From contig NW_019091383.1 of assembly GCF_001949145.1 (NCBI RefSeq), positions 1,943,752 to 2,005,751 on the forward strand: DNA of 62,000 nt, given 5' to 3'. A model generated the notes under the pieces. It was not told the DNA's origin, did not search any database, and saw nothing but the letters and a program-made list of their open reading frames with translations. Origin of the DNA: Acanthaster planci (lineage: Eukaryota; Echinodermata; Asteroidea; Valvatida; Acanthasteridae). A program made the position numbers and the translations under genes. Shown here piece by piece: positions 14,501 through 26,660 of the stretch (position 1 is its first letter; each line of letters begins with the position of its first letter).

Positions 14501-17500
14501 ATGTGAGCTTGAGTACTAGATAACTCGCCTCGCAGTGCCTCAATGTGGCTCTCCAGTGCCTCAATCTGGCTGTCATTGGCACTCGATGAAATACCCTGAA
14601 GGGAAAACAGCAGGTGTTTTTNNNNNNNNNNNNNNNNNNNNNNNNNNNNNNNNNNNNNNNNNNNNNNNNNNNNNNNNNNNNNNNNNNNNNNNNNNNNNNN
14701 NNNNNNNNNNNNNNNNNNNNNNNNNNNNNNNNNNNNNNNNNNNNNNNNNNNNNNNNNNNNNNNNNNNNNNNNNNNNNNNNNNNNNNNNNNNNNNNNNNNN
14801 NNNNNNNNNNNNNNNNNNNNNNNNNNNNNNNNNNNNNNNNNNNNNNNNNNNNNNNNNNNNNNNNNNNNNNNNNNNNNNNNNNNNNNNNNNNNNNNNNNNN
14901 NNNNNNNNNNNNNNNNNNNNNNNNNNNNNNNNNNNNNNNNNNNNNNNNNNNNNNNNNNNNNNNNNNNNNNNNNNNNNNNNNNNNNNNNNNNNNNNNNNNN
15001 NNNNNNNNNNNNNNNNNNNNNNNNNNNNNNNNNNNNNNNNNNNNNNNNNNNNNNNNNNNNNNNNNNNNNNNNNNNNTTTCATATTGGGCATTGGACATTC
15101 CCATTTGTTTGTGCAGGGAATGTCAGACGTCGAGAAAAATCAGACATTCGCTGTACACACCTAGGGGAATGTCCAATGTCCAACATCAAACTAATACTGT
15201 CATTATCATTCATTCCTTTTCTTGTGAAATACACGTATTTTTGATTCCACTAATGTGCCAGTAAGTGGATTATTGGGAAGGGGTTTAGGTTATAAAAAGT
15301 AAGAAGCGAAGTAAGAAGGATTTGAACCCTTTACTCTTCAATCAAGAGTCCAGAACCAAACTATGTCTTTTACACTCAACCACGCCTGCAAGGAGTAAAT
15401 GCTTCAACAAAAGTGCATCACACACACTGCTTCATAAAAACTCTCATGCTATTAACAAACAGAAATTTTTCAAAACACTATCAAGTTTTGGTTTCAGTTT
15501 TGGAGTTCAGAGTCCAGAATTCTCCGAGTTGTCTGCAACGCCACATTATCTCCTAAATGACGCTGGTTAAAGAGCACTCTGGAGTGGGTCCCTCCCATTC
15601 AAATATTGACCGAGAGCAATGAACTCTTCACATTGCGCGTGTTGTGTTTGTGGCAAAATGAGTGACTTTGACTTCAGAAAGATGATGCAATTGACAGCTG
15701 GTCTTTACAACTTGAGGTTACGTTGTATGATATTATACTGCAGCATATCAGAGCCATGATAATGTACATGTACATATTATATTCTATAAATTAGGGGTCC
15801 ATTTTTTTTGTGTCCCTGTCACATCTGACGTATGATTTTGTAAGTTCAGAATACATTTTCTAATTTCCAAGAGTGATGAATTAATGCAAATTACCAGTCA
15901 AACAAATAGCAATACATGTAGTTGGAAATCAATTCTGGTGATATTTCCATGTCAAATAACAAAGGTCAGATGTAACAGGGACGCAAAAATGTCACACACT
16001 TTTGAAACCCTAATTTCTGGAATTACCCATATAGTGCAGTATGACGACAGCTACACTGTACTAACCTGTTACATTTCAAGACAACTTTTCTTATGTCACA
16101 GTGCTTTGGGAGTTTTTTGGTGCCACACCAGGGCCCAATTTCATTGCACTGCTTAACAGTTATCAGAAAGGTTGTGCTTACTATAGCAGCAATTCTTGTT
16201 ATTTTAAGCCCTTTTGCATGGTGTGACTGTGCTAACGGTTGTGGGTACACGGAGATTTCCACTATAATATCACTAAGTTAAGCAAATTTTTCTCCGGGTA
16301 AGCGTGCCTTTAGCTGCTTACTGCTTACACACTACAGTCTCTATGAGATATGTGAAGCCTCTGTTAACCCTAACCAACCACACAGAATTAAACAGTAGCA
16401 AAGTGTTCAATTCTGTGGGGATAGGTCTGGTAGGCCCACAACAGCTGGCTTTTGCATTGGGTTTGGCATACCTCAGAAAAACTAAGTCCAACAGCCTCTG
16501 TGCACAAAGTCCCATATGGGTGTTTAACTTTGTGTGAATGGGGAAGGTTAGGGCCATAAACCCTTGGGTTAGGGTTAACATTAAAATAGTGCGCTCATTA
16601 TTGCAATGAAATTAGCCAGGTAATCCAAGCAGTGACAATTACATGGATAAACCGACAACAAATCAAGCAAGCATACCTGGCTACAGCTGTCTCTTCTCCT
16701 GGTGATAACATCCGTGACACTTGTTAAATCTCTTAGCAAAGTCCTGACCTCGTCTGGTTGTGCTCTTTTACGGGTCATCTCATTGGCTGCTCTTTTGGGT
16801 GAATGATGAGGTGAGCCAATAGGGCTGTTTGTTACTTGGAAGGCTTTTAATTCATGGACTAGCTTAGAAAGGGTGGAATGAACTTCATTTAAGACATCCT
16901 GCAGCTGTAAACAAAAACAAAAACAAAAGAGGGAAAGCAAACAAGTGTTGAATCTCAAATAATTTGCCAAGCAAAGCATGAACACCTGACATTTCTTTTG
17001 GTAAAAGCCGACATTACTCTTGCAGCTTTCTGCTCTAATGAACAATTCAAACATTCAAACAAGTGAAACCATCATCCGAACACTGTATGTGCTATTAACT
17101 TATAACATAACATGTAAGACTAAATAAAAAGAGAAGTGACTTGGTTCTTCAAGAGCAACGATCCTGGTTCCCAATATACTTAATATAGACCGGTAGTTGA
17201 AGATACATGTATCAGTCATGTAAGAAACCCATTGTACCCATCCAACCACCTCTGATATACACTTAAGGTGGAGCTGCAATGAATATTCTTAGACATAATT
17301 TTGTCTACAATTTTACACTCTTTCTCAATGTAAAAGTATGAAAGTATTTGAAACATCTACTGGGTTAAATGTAGAAAAAAAGGAGTTTCTTGTGCACAAA
17401 CCAATGTACATGTAAGTTTATGTAATATTCAGGTTTTCTTCATGAGATGTCATACTTTTGCTCTGGAATATAAAAATCTCATGAGCATAAAAACCAAAAA

Positions 17501-20500
17501 GGCAGAACAACGCCGTTAGAAATAGTGACACAAAAGCCAAACACAAGGTTATCTGAGACATAACGGTGCATTTTGAGATTTCTATTAAAAAAAACTTACA
17601 GCTACTCCTTAAAGCACAAAAGGAATCTTTCCTAAACACTCCAATCCACATTTAAGAACTTACCGTTTGGCTATCTAGGTTACATGTACAACTACCAGCC
17701 AAATTTCCACTGTCGGTACCATCACCTCTAGCAGAGCAGAGATGTCCACCCTCCTCTGTTTGTGGCTCCGTCCCCTCTGTACCTGTGACTTCCTCCTGAT
17801 AAAATTGTCCATCCACCACATCGCATTCAATGTCGTCTTCCTGTTCTTCATCTTCTCCATTGTCTGTTGCTTCAGGACGGGCTCCGTGGCCTCCCCCAGT
17901 CAATTCAAGACCTAGCTCCGACAGCAGCGAGTTGCCCTGGAAGTCATTTCTTTCCTGGGTTGAGGCGTTCAGCGTGGCCTGGTAGCGTAATTCCTCCAGC
18001 TCTTCCGCTGTGTCATTGTGGACCTGTCGTAACTTGGCCAGCTCTGTGTCGCGCAGTTCCAACTGAAGTACATATAAATTCAATACAAATTAAGTGAGTT
18101 TACACAACGATCCCCCTCCAAAATGTTTCGACTATCCAGTACTCACAAATGAAATTTTAAATTTTTTTTCCTTTTCTACAAAACATCCAAAAGAATGAAG
18201 AGTTTTATGGCCATGTACACGTACAATGGTTTATATAGTTTATACACATTTTAGTTTACATACTTTTTGCTCACACTCAAATCCAAATACACATGTACAT
18301 GTACCAAACTGATTAATGATTTCAATTCAAGGGTTGCCCCCCCCGTTGCATTCAATGTACAAGTTGGTATGCACTTAACGCCCAGTGTAGTCATAAATCT
18401 GTAAAAATAAATGGGCTATTGAACTGCTCTACAAAAGTATACCAGGGAGGTGTGAAAAGCAACATCCTTCCGACACAAAATTCTAATCTCAAATTCAAGA
18501 TGTTGATGTGACAATTCATAATCCAACTTCAGACGCATTTCAACACATGAATTTCTCCTGACAAGTAGTTCCAACCTGTTGCTGCAAGTCTCTGTTCTGT
18601 TTGTCAAGCATTGCACATCTGTCGCTAGTTTCCTTAAGATTAGAAGCTAGTGAGTCTCTATCACTGGTTGCCATGTGTAGTCTCCTCTCCAGCTCACCTC
18701 GCTTGGCAGATAATCTCTGTACCTAAATATAGGTACAATGAGCCAGTTCAATATTCAACTATTGCATGCCTCAAATACAGTGTGTACGAGGTCATCTGGG
18801 AATAAACATATGCACGCCCAATCGGTGCAGCCATACGGTAACTCATATGTATGTACATGTACGTGCCATGTTCTCAAAAGACCTTAAACACTTGAAATAT
18901 CCGACTGGCTAGTTGGCCTGCTCAAGTTAGTTTCCTTTCAAAGCCAAAAATCAACTAGTTTTTTTAATTCAGAATTGTCAATAAATCCAGTCTGGCTTTT
19001 CTGCCAGACAATGATGAATCAAGACAGCGAAAACAGAAGAAATCTTAAAAATCCATTTGTATTTTTTTTAATCAAACTGTATTAGATGCAAACGTGAGTT
19101 CATGTATAACAACTAAATCTGAAAACAGTTGTGCCTGTGAACATTTTGGCAATTATAGAATGTGAGCTCCAGTTTAAGGTGTGACTGCATGAATATAATT
19201 AATGGCCATGCAGAAGGCAAGAAGATCACATGCAAAGTAGCATTATCTCTCATGATTGTCATAACAATATCTTGTACAACGTTACGCAATGCCTCCAAAA
19301 CTGTGCAAGTTTCTTGTGTACAAACACCAAACAAAGTCTTGATCGTTTCTCATCCTACCTCTTTTTGTAGGTCTTCAGTAGCGTGTGTGTTTTCTCTTTG
19401 TGAGTGCTGACGTCTTAGATGAACCTGATCGCGTAATCTCTGAATGTGTTCATTTAATTCGTCCTCCACATCAGCTGCCTGAGATAAAAAAACAACCCGA
19501 AAAATTTACAGTATGAAATGATTTACATGTACTACGGTCTAGGGAAGTCAGGTTAGCGTGGTGGTTCTTTCCTCGCCTTTCATTTCTGTGCTGATTCCTG
19601 GCTTGATTCACATGTGGATTGGGTTTTCAGTCCCTACCTGATTCCGTAGGTTATACCCAGAATATTCCTCTGGGGTTTTCCTCCCACCTCTAAAACTGTA
19701 ACTGCTTCTCACCGTCTGCTGTCTACACGTTTTTCAGTCTTGCATGCTACCATGCCTTGGGCACATTTGAGGAATCCTTGGTATCATTACCAGAATGATT
19801 TAATAATTACATGTATAACTACCATGACTACAGGTACATGTACATTTACAAACTTCCAAGTAGGACTTTCATTGGCTCAATTTTCCAAAACAATTGATTA
19901 GTGAAAAATCAGACTACTGTATGTACAAAAAATTTCCATTCCACAGTTGAGCTGAAGAAAATATATTCTCCTGTTAAATGACCAAACTATCTCTGCTTCC
20001 ATCTAATCTGTCAGAAATTTTACTTGTCTACAGTTTTATCCAATGCTACAATTTATCTGTTAAAAAAAAATTTCTTGGTACATGTCCATCAAGGGTTTCA
20101 ACACGAGCGTGACGCAACTGGCCAACCTTTTTCAACTGGTGAACAAGACGTTGATTTTGTTCTGATAACTCATTGAGCGCAGACTGCTTTTGACTTTCCA
20201 TGGTTTTCTGTGCTGCCCTCTGATTGGCCAGTTCTTTGTGCAAGGAGGCTATTTCAGTCTGGAGGTCCAATAGTTTGCTCTCATACTCGCCGCTAACCAC
20301 CTCCAGCTGACGACGTAAATGGTATTTCTCTTGTTCCACTTCCTAAAGGGGGCAAAAAAAAAGATACAGAATGAGAAGAAACAAGGAGTAGATAACCAAA
20401 TCTTGACGAAATTGGAATCAGGATTCTTCCTGAATTTTTACCAACGTACATGTAATATTGCAGAAACCCAATACCACATTTTTCTACCCAACATACATGT

Positions 20501-23500
20501 ACATGTATTAGAGAAATCAAGCCCATTGTAAAGCAACAGAGACTGGAATCAACAGTCCTCACACAACGAATTCAATTATACCGATGTTGGGTTTGGAGGG
20601 GTTCAGGAAATATAAGGATACTGAAATCCAGCGTGGCACGAACTTGGATATATTTTGGATTGCCCCGAGTTGAGTCATCAAATTCAGAATGGTCACTTGT
20701 ACCCAAATCACCAAACTTCCATAAATGTACATGTACATGTACTTGGTACCGGTATATATTTGAAATACGGTAAGTACATGTACACTGTTAATTTACGTTC
20801 CCAATTGCAAGCCCAGAAGTTCTGACATGTACATACACATATATGCATGTATGGACCCTTCACATATCCAAAGAAAAAAACCAATCCAGTCATTACCTTT
20901 CCCTGTTGGCGGAGTACATACAGCGTACATGTACACTTTGTACAGATTACCATGATGACATGATTACTGTTTTACCTCGCAGAACAGGAAGAAATATAAG
21001 TATCCCAATAAAGAATTCTCACCGACATGTTTGATCAGCTTAAGCATGTATGATTGATCAATTACAGGAATTTCTAAAGGTGTATACTGTAGGTCTCCAC
21101 AAGGATTTCACCAAACTGATTTTTGGAAATCGCTCAAAAAAGGAGACATTTTTAATGTGTAAGAATCAGTTGAAATTTCAGTCCAGGAGAGTGATTCATC
21201 ATTTACATGTATATAATGGGTTTTGTCCTTACCCAACGTATATATTAATAAACACTGCATGCTCAGTGCTTGTCCGAGAGCTTGCGAAACATAAGCTTAC
21301 TCGGGTGGGACTCGAACCCACGACCTCCTGCTTACTAGTGCAAAAATACATCTTAAACAAAGAAGAAGAGTGATTCATGTGGAAATGGGAGCATTTTGAA
21401 AACATTGTTTCACACGCGACCGTATGAGTACACACATACATGTACCTGCGGCCAGTGTCATGATCTCGCAGATTGGTCTGCACAGTGGTCGTGTCTGAAT
21501 CGATACGGCTGGAATTTACACACGATTGTATGGAAACTGGCCGCGACCACAACCCCCTAGACTCATGCGTAAATTCAAGCCGGAGTGGATTTGGCTTAGA
21601 CTTCAGTTTCGCTGGTTCCAGTCATAGCTTGAACATGTGATATTGAACCATGCTCCAAAATAGCTGGAACCAGCGATACCAAAGTCTCAGCCTAATCCTT
21701 TCGTTTCGAAAACGCTCGATTGCTGCAGTTAGTTCCCTTTTACGTCTGTGTGCATATGCACGTTATAAAGGCAAGGTGCCCGACTTTTTGCATACATGTA
21801 ACATCGCTAAGCACATGTTTGAGATTCTGGTTGGTCACGTACCAGTTGTGCGTCGCGTGCAACCCACAAAAACAACAACACGATCAACATGATCAAGGTT
21901 TAACTAAATCTCTGCCAATGTCTAAGCCGTAAGTTATCAGTGTCATTAATTTACACAAAAGCAACAGCAAAGACCAGGGTCTTTGCAAACTGACAAATTC
22001 AGCTGTCTAGGGAGCAAGTACATGTATATGCTCCCATGATGATTCGCCCAATTTCAAACCCTATATGTACATGTATGTAACGTGTATGTTTCTGCACTGA
22101 ATGATACTCTCTACAACCTACATTGTACATGTGCATTGTACATGTGCATTGTACATGTGCATTGTACATGTGCATTGTACATGTGCATTGTACATGTGCA
22201 TTGTACATGTGCATTGTACATGTGCATTGTACATTATGTGCACAGACATTAGCCATGCCCCAGCAGTCCTCCCGCTCACTGATGTGGCAATGAAAAGGCG
22301 ACAGACTAGCAACCGCTTCCTGGTTGACATGTCGGTTGCTATGTGGGTTGCTATAGGAACCTTCTTGAACACACTGTGCAGCTAATTCTCTCCCTGTGCT
22401 CTGTTTGTTCCACCGTACCCGCATTGCCGAGGCGAGAGCAGTTGCGAAACCCAAAATAAACAAAGCACTTCCCAGCAAAATTTATTACCTTTACTACTAA
22501 ACTTGCAAACCAAAAGTACAGGTGCATTGCAAGTACACTGTACATGTATCATGAAATACTTGTACATGTACCAGTATATCTGTGTTACATTCACTAATTA
22601 TGCAAATATTATGCAAAGAGTGATATATTATGTTCACTGTGCAAGAAAAGATTGAGTTCCATGTGCAATTTACACAACTTTGTAAAACAAACTGTTAGCG
22701 TCAACAGACTTAGCACAACACTGGAGACACATCTATGTTTAATAATTCTGCTGTAAAAAAATCAATTCCTCGCCCTACATGTACATGTATATACAAATCT
22801 CTAAGCATGTAATTGATAATACATGTATTGAGTTTGTGCTATATACCGGTAATTCATACAAATAAGCCTTGTACAGTGTACTTGTACATGAACACATGTA
22901 CATGCTGCCAAAATGAACACAGTGCACTGCACATTCGCTTGGCACTTGCGCAGTATGGTAGCTTTGCCAGATTGATTTTGAAAAATTAGGACAGTGGCTT
23001 ATTTTTGGAGTACAAAATGGACAACATGAACATAAAATGTACTTTTGAGAGGGAATCCTTGGGGATAAAAACTTGATTTTGTATAAAAAGACAATTTAAA
23101 TGACATTAAATGAACTCTTTTACAAAGCTTTTCAGTTCTAAATGCCATTTACAGTACAATAACGTAGCGCATATGTACGTTCCATTTATTAAAAAGTTGT
23201 GGAAAAGATGTAACTTGTCAAGAGATATCCATTTTAAGTTTAAATGCTTCAATAATCTTGGGGATGGGGGGTAGGAAAAAAGTCAGCAAATACGGTACCT
23301 ACTGCCATGAGATTTCTGAGTTTAAAAATCAAAACTTGTGGGTTTAAGCAAAATACATGGAAGTCAATGGAACAAAATACGATGCATGTGGTCGACAAAT
23401 TGAAAGTGGTGAATGTTATTTACGCAGGTAAATGAATACATCCATGCTCTCTTTTTCCAGCCAGCCCAAAACCTGAAATGTCAAATACACATACAACAAA

Positions 23501-25190
23501 TACGTGTAATAACCCTGTGATTTGTACAAAATTCTAACAGTAAATTTATACACTCTGTAGCTGTACATTGTCAGAGTACAATCAATGGAGAATGTACAAT
23601 GTACATGTCAGCATGTAGGCCTACTGTGTACGGTGTACCAGCTGAAAATGAGTGGTCAAGGATGGATTAATTCAGTAAGTGTGCATAAAATAACCGATTC
23701 TCAGAATTTACAGCATTGTAATATGTTGATCCTGGTCACGTTCTCAAAACCAAACGTTAACGACCCTGCCAGTACGTACATGATGTGGGTGCATCTGAAA
23801 CCATCATGAACACGGTATGCATCTGTAAAACGTTGACACTACCAGTAAATGATTTACATTACATGTAGATACACCAGAATAAATAACCAAAGTGAAGTCA
23901 ATGGAATCTAAAAGGCTTCACGTGTTGATGAGTACTCCAGTTTTGTATTTCCATTAATTTACGAACCTTCGTGTTTGCTGCAGTTCAGGTATTAGCATAG
24001 ATACTGTATTGTTGTAATTTCAGGCAGTGTAATTTTGCCTAATGCACCCAAAAAGGGGGGGGGGGTTGTTCACACTGTGATGACTATTTACTATGAGTAT
24101 GACTCATGGGTATGCATCCTTGCTCATAGTAAGGTTACAAATATGCCTTGTTTAATTTCACGTTTCCCAGTTTTAATGGCGGGTGTTGCCAAAACATCAC
24201 AAAGGTAAAAGGGGGCACTCGTCACCTCTCTCCCTCTCCCAAAAACAGGGTAAAATGCTTTATAGGGGCTAAGGAAAAATAAAAGAGAGAAAAAGAGAAA
24301 GAAAATACAAAAGAGGATGAAAATTACCAGGGTCATGGAAAAGCATCAGAAAAAAATTGACTATTTATTGTTTGTTGGTGACTACTGTGGAATGTACATG
24401 TAACCCCTTCCCCTACAAGCTTTGCCCCCTTGTGGTGACGCCCATGGGTGTCAACCTATACTGCCATACATGTACTTATCACAACCATCAATTTCCACCT
24501 ATTTTACCAAACAAAATGTATCAATTTAACATTTTGGCAGAGGAAAAGGAATCTTTTAGTATATACGCAACCCAGTTTTTTTCATTTCGTTGAGTGTACA
24601 TTTAGCTGAAACTGTCACAAATTTAAAAACCTTTTTGCAAGTCTCAGAGAAATTGGCAGTCATTTGAGTTACTGATAGACAGACAGGTTAACCCGAGTGC
24701 CCATTGGAACTTGGCACTTTTGCTTCAAATTTTCCTCAAATCCCCCAAATTCAAACTCAGTCCGGATGAACATTCTTTGTATTTAAATGGGAAAAAAGGA
24801 TTTCAACCTTACATGTACATTTATGTTAATTAAAATGTTTGCTCTGCACCTGTTAGACTTTGTTAAAATTAGATTTGGGATGGTCTGGTAGCCTACCTCC
24901 ATCTTGTCTACCAGTTCCTGCTGCATCTGTTCTTGTCTCCTGGTCAGTTCTTCATTGCGTTCCAGCAAGGCCTTGCCAAGCTCGGCAGCTAAGATCAGAT
25001 CCTTCTCCTTCTGCTCCAACTGGGCACAGAGGTCCTCCTGCTGGGGTGAGCCGGCCTCATCCATCTTGTCCACACCCATAAAGTCCCCAAAGAAGTCCAT
25101 TGACCCCTGGCTGGGGTCGTAGTCATCAAACGAGAGGTTGTCCACGACCGAGCCGTGATCTGACATGCAGGCCATGGTGTAGTTCTGCAT
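8501..25190 (-). CDS. BICDL: BICD family-like cargo adaptor (BICDL/BICDR-like), 12 coding exons
   Basis: This is a coiled-coil adaptor expected to link dynein-dynactin to Rab6-type vesicles. Coding exons are 25190-24897, 20342-20127, 19478-19359, 18722-18576, 18062-17664, 16904-16677, 14595-14419, 13926-13891, 11534-11427, 10548-10412, 9673-9553 and 8623-8501. All joins are GT-AG with matching phases, phase 0 except the tenth intron. They give 701 residues, longer than my recollection of vertebrate BICDL proteins (roughly 500-600). Residues 68-82 ([15 protein letters not shown]) match the CC1 box that binds dynein light intermediate chain. SLLSEL at 304-309 resembles a Spindly-type dynactin motif. 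Exon 5 adds an acidic stretch at about 327-365. The heptad-rich C-terminal exons should form the Rab-binding coiled coil, and the protein ends KRFPFWS. Translation could instead begin at the second Met (25169). The N gap lies in the intron between exons 6 and 7, so an extra phase-0 exon there cannot be excluded. BICDL1 versus BICDL2 orthology is not decided. Confidence 0.92.
8771..8905. repeat. imperfect tandem repeat (GCACATTCAGATGAAA)
   Basis: Several imperfect units of about 25-35 bp contain GCACATTCAGATGAAA or close variants (for example 8771, 8863 and 8889). They lie in the last intron of the BICDL-like gene. Unit length is uneven, so this is a decayed minisatellite. It has no coding role. 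Confidence 0.5.
9845..10016 (-). mobile_element. tRNA-derived SINE fragment, antisense copy
   Basis: Read on the minus strand this has an A-box-like GGTTGGTGTTGTGG, then a B-box-like GAGTTTGAATCCCACC (9950-9965). A body follows with TTTTAGTCCCTGCCTGG and a CCCATTTATCCGGG segment. The copy at 19.55-19.73 kb on the plus strand aligns with it block by block. Paired RNA polymerase III boxes plus a shared non-tRNA body indicate a SINE. It lies in an intron of the BICDL-like gene. Confidence 0.6.
12782..12898. mobile_element. short palindromic MITE-like element
   Basis: The left arm TGTCCGAACGACTCAGCTGT, continuing GGCTTG, is mirrored by CAAGCCACAGCCCAAGTCAT and TCAGACA at the right end. The centre contains GGCTGCAGCC. 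The whole 117 bp can fold on itself. No coding capacity. It lies in the BICDL intron between exons 8 and 9. Confidence 0.6.
14622..15076. other. assembly gap (455 N)
   Basis: This is a run of N within the BICDL-like intron between exons 6 and 7. Open frames crossing it are meaningless. An almost perfect palindrome begins 10 bp to its right, which may be why the assembly broke here. Confidence 0.99.
15086..15181. mobile_element. palindromic MITE-like element beside the gap
   Basis: GGGCATTGGACATTCCC opens the element and GGGGAATGTCCAATGTC closes it. The inner portions (GTGCAGGGAATGTC against GACATTCGCTGTACAC) also pair. About 96 bp, almost fully self-complementary, no coding potential. It may extend into the N gap. 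Confidence 0.55.
15309..15390 (-). repeat. tRNA-like (Leu-type layout) remnant
   Basis: On the minus strand GCGTGGTTGAGTGTAAAAGA resembles an A box and AGGGTTCAAATCCTTCTTA a B box. Between them is a long variable region, as in a class II tRNA. The terminal stems do not pair convincingly, so I read it as a tRNA pseudogene or SINE head and not a functional tRNA. Confidence 0.35.
16363..16579. mobile_element. foldback element with GTTAACCCTAACC termini
   Basis: GTTAACCCTAACC at the left is exactly inverted as GGTTAGGGTTAAC at the right end (16567-16579). Inner segments also pair: CACACAGAATTAAACA against TGTTTAACTTTGTGTG. Total about 217 bp. It lies in the BICDL intron between exons 6 and 7. 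The ends match the hairpin at 4.7 kb. Confidence 0.6.
17268..17600 (+). repeat. dispersed repeat, copy 1 of 3
   Basis: It shares ordered blocks with 32455-33010 and 43440-43815: GTGCACAAACCAATGTA or its like, ATGAGCATAAAAACC, CTGAGACATAACGGTGCATT. Blocks keep order and orientation across all three copies. It lies in the BICDL intron between exons 5 and 6. No protein is encoded, and the class is unknown. Confidence 0.55.
19545..19735 (+). mobile_element. tRNA-derived SINE copy, sense orientation
   Basis: GGTTAGCGTGGTGGTTCTTT resembles an A box and GGCTTGATTCACATG a decayed B box. The body contains GTTTTCAGTCCCTACCTG and GGGGTTTTCCTCCCACC. These blocks align in order with the reverse complement of 9845-10016, so both are copies of one family. 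It lies in the BICDL intron between exons 2 and 3. Confidence 0.6.
21284..21341 (-). repeat. tRNA-like fragment with B box
   Basis: The minus strand reads GCAGGAGGTCGTGGGTTCGA then GTCCCACCCGAGTAAG, a clear B-box and T-arm-like segment. A plausible 5' half with an acceptor stem is not evident. It is probably the head of a SINE, in intron 1 of the BICDL-like gene. Confidence 0.45.
22121..22234. repeat. 13-bp minisatellite, about 8.7 copies
   Basis: The unit CATTGTACATGTG is repeated without a mismatch, starting at 22121, 22134, 22147 and so on to a partial unit at 22225. Each unit holds the palindrome TGTACA and the wider TACATGT motif that is common through introns of this gene. Because 13 is not a multiple of 3, it opens repetitive reading frames on both strands. 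These are artefacts. Confidence 0.95.
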
Positions 25191-26412
25191 GGTATACCAG
25201 TGGCTGACAATGCTATCGCTTCAAGCGTTTCGCTCATCCATTCGTGAGATCATCAACTGCTAGGCCTGTATTCACATCGCTTTGCAAACGTACATGTACA
25301 TCCACTCACAATACGCGCTATACATGTACATGTACACTGCATATGACTGCATTGTATGAACCCATTCAAACCTGCGCAAGCGTTACCACCAACAAAAATT
25401 CCCACTTCTCATCAGTAAACCACTCCTAAGGTACACCATCAGCTGTACTGCAAGTGAAACATGCACTCTCAGAAGGTGCTATTGATGTTACACACCTGTT
25501 GAACAAAAGCATGACGTGTTATATTCAGCAGTGCGTCATCACGGCCTGCAACACATATATTCCAAGGACTCTATAAATGACCCTGAACAGCCCTGATGTG
25601 GGATAATCAATGCATCTGGCAAAAGACAATTCAGCAATTTTATGGCAGTGTCTTTGTCACGTATTTTACATACCACTGCGTAAAAACTTATTTAAATACA
25701 TGTACCGGTCGGATGTACATGTATGTACGTGTATATGTTAGACCAACATTAAGGAATTTTGTAGGATTAACAATCTGTGTTCAATGCAATCAAGTATTTA
25801 GTTCGGGGTTTTAGGGCTCCCAAAACATACATGTACTGAAAATCTGGATGCTCATTGAGTTTTCCTCTGATTTTTCTATATTTTTTATGGGGTGCACTTT
25901 ACATTGCTTAAAAATGAAAATTGTACTCAGGAAAGTAAGCGCTAATCATTGTTTCTGCTCAATTAAATATGAAATGCAGTTTGGGGTGAAAAGGGGCTCC
26001 CGCTCATTAAAGGTTTTCTTTTCCAGATTTTTTCAAATTTCTCTCTTTTTTTTGGGGGGGGGGACACTTTACAGAATTTAAACTTTGGTGAATAGTACAC
26101 TGATATTTACGTTAAAAAAACATATAGCTTTTGTTGAATGAGTCTGGGAAAATGTGATGGGGCTGCTTAATAAACTAACATCCATGCAGATATGGTCACC
26201 ATGTCCCCAATTTCACCTCCTGTTGTTAAGTCTGATTGGTTTTCACAGCAGGTGGTGAAATAAGGGACCTGGCAACTATACCATCATGGACATGAGGCCA
26301 TTTTCCCCACCTGTTCTACCCTAGTTCATTTCTAGGGATTCAAGAGCAATAGGCCAACACCATCCAGACATATGGAAGGGCTGCGTAGCACCGTGATCAG
26401 AATATCGACAAG

Positions 26413-26660
26413 AATATCAAATCACATATACTGTATAAGAGCACTGATCTGAATATCAAATCACATATATCAGAGCACTGATTTGAATATCAAATCACAT
26501 ATATCAGAGCACTGATTTGAATAACAAATCACATATATCAGAGCACTGATTTGAATAACAAATCACATATATCAGAGCACTGATTTGAATATCAAATCAC
26601 ATATATCAGAGCACTGATTTGAATATCAAATCACATATAGCAGAGCACTGATTTGATATC
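26413..26660. repeat. 34-bp tandem satellite, about 7 copies
   Basis: The units start GAGCACTGATTTGAATATCA and repeat every 34 bp at 26439, 26473, 26507, 26541, 26575, 26609 and 26643. A partial unit lies upstream. Differences are mostly single substitutions such as ATATCA against ATAACA. The unit contains a near-palindrome, GATTTGAATATCAAATC. It lies upstream of the first BICDL coding exon. Confidence 0.93.

Noticed and set aside
14478-15264. Frames of more than 170 codons across the N gap
   Set aside because: They consist almost entirely of N. Only the part at 14419-14595 on the minus strand is real, as BICDL exon 7.
21999-22478. 159-codon minus-strand frame and overlapping plus-strand frames with repeated cysteine-histidine peptides
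   Set aside because: They are translations of the 13-bp minisatellite, not a zinc-finger protein.
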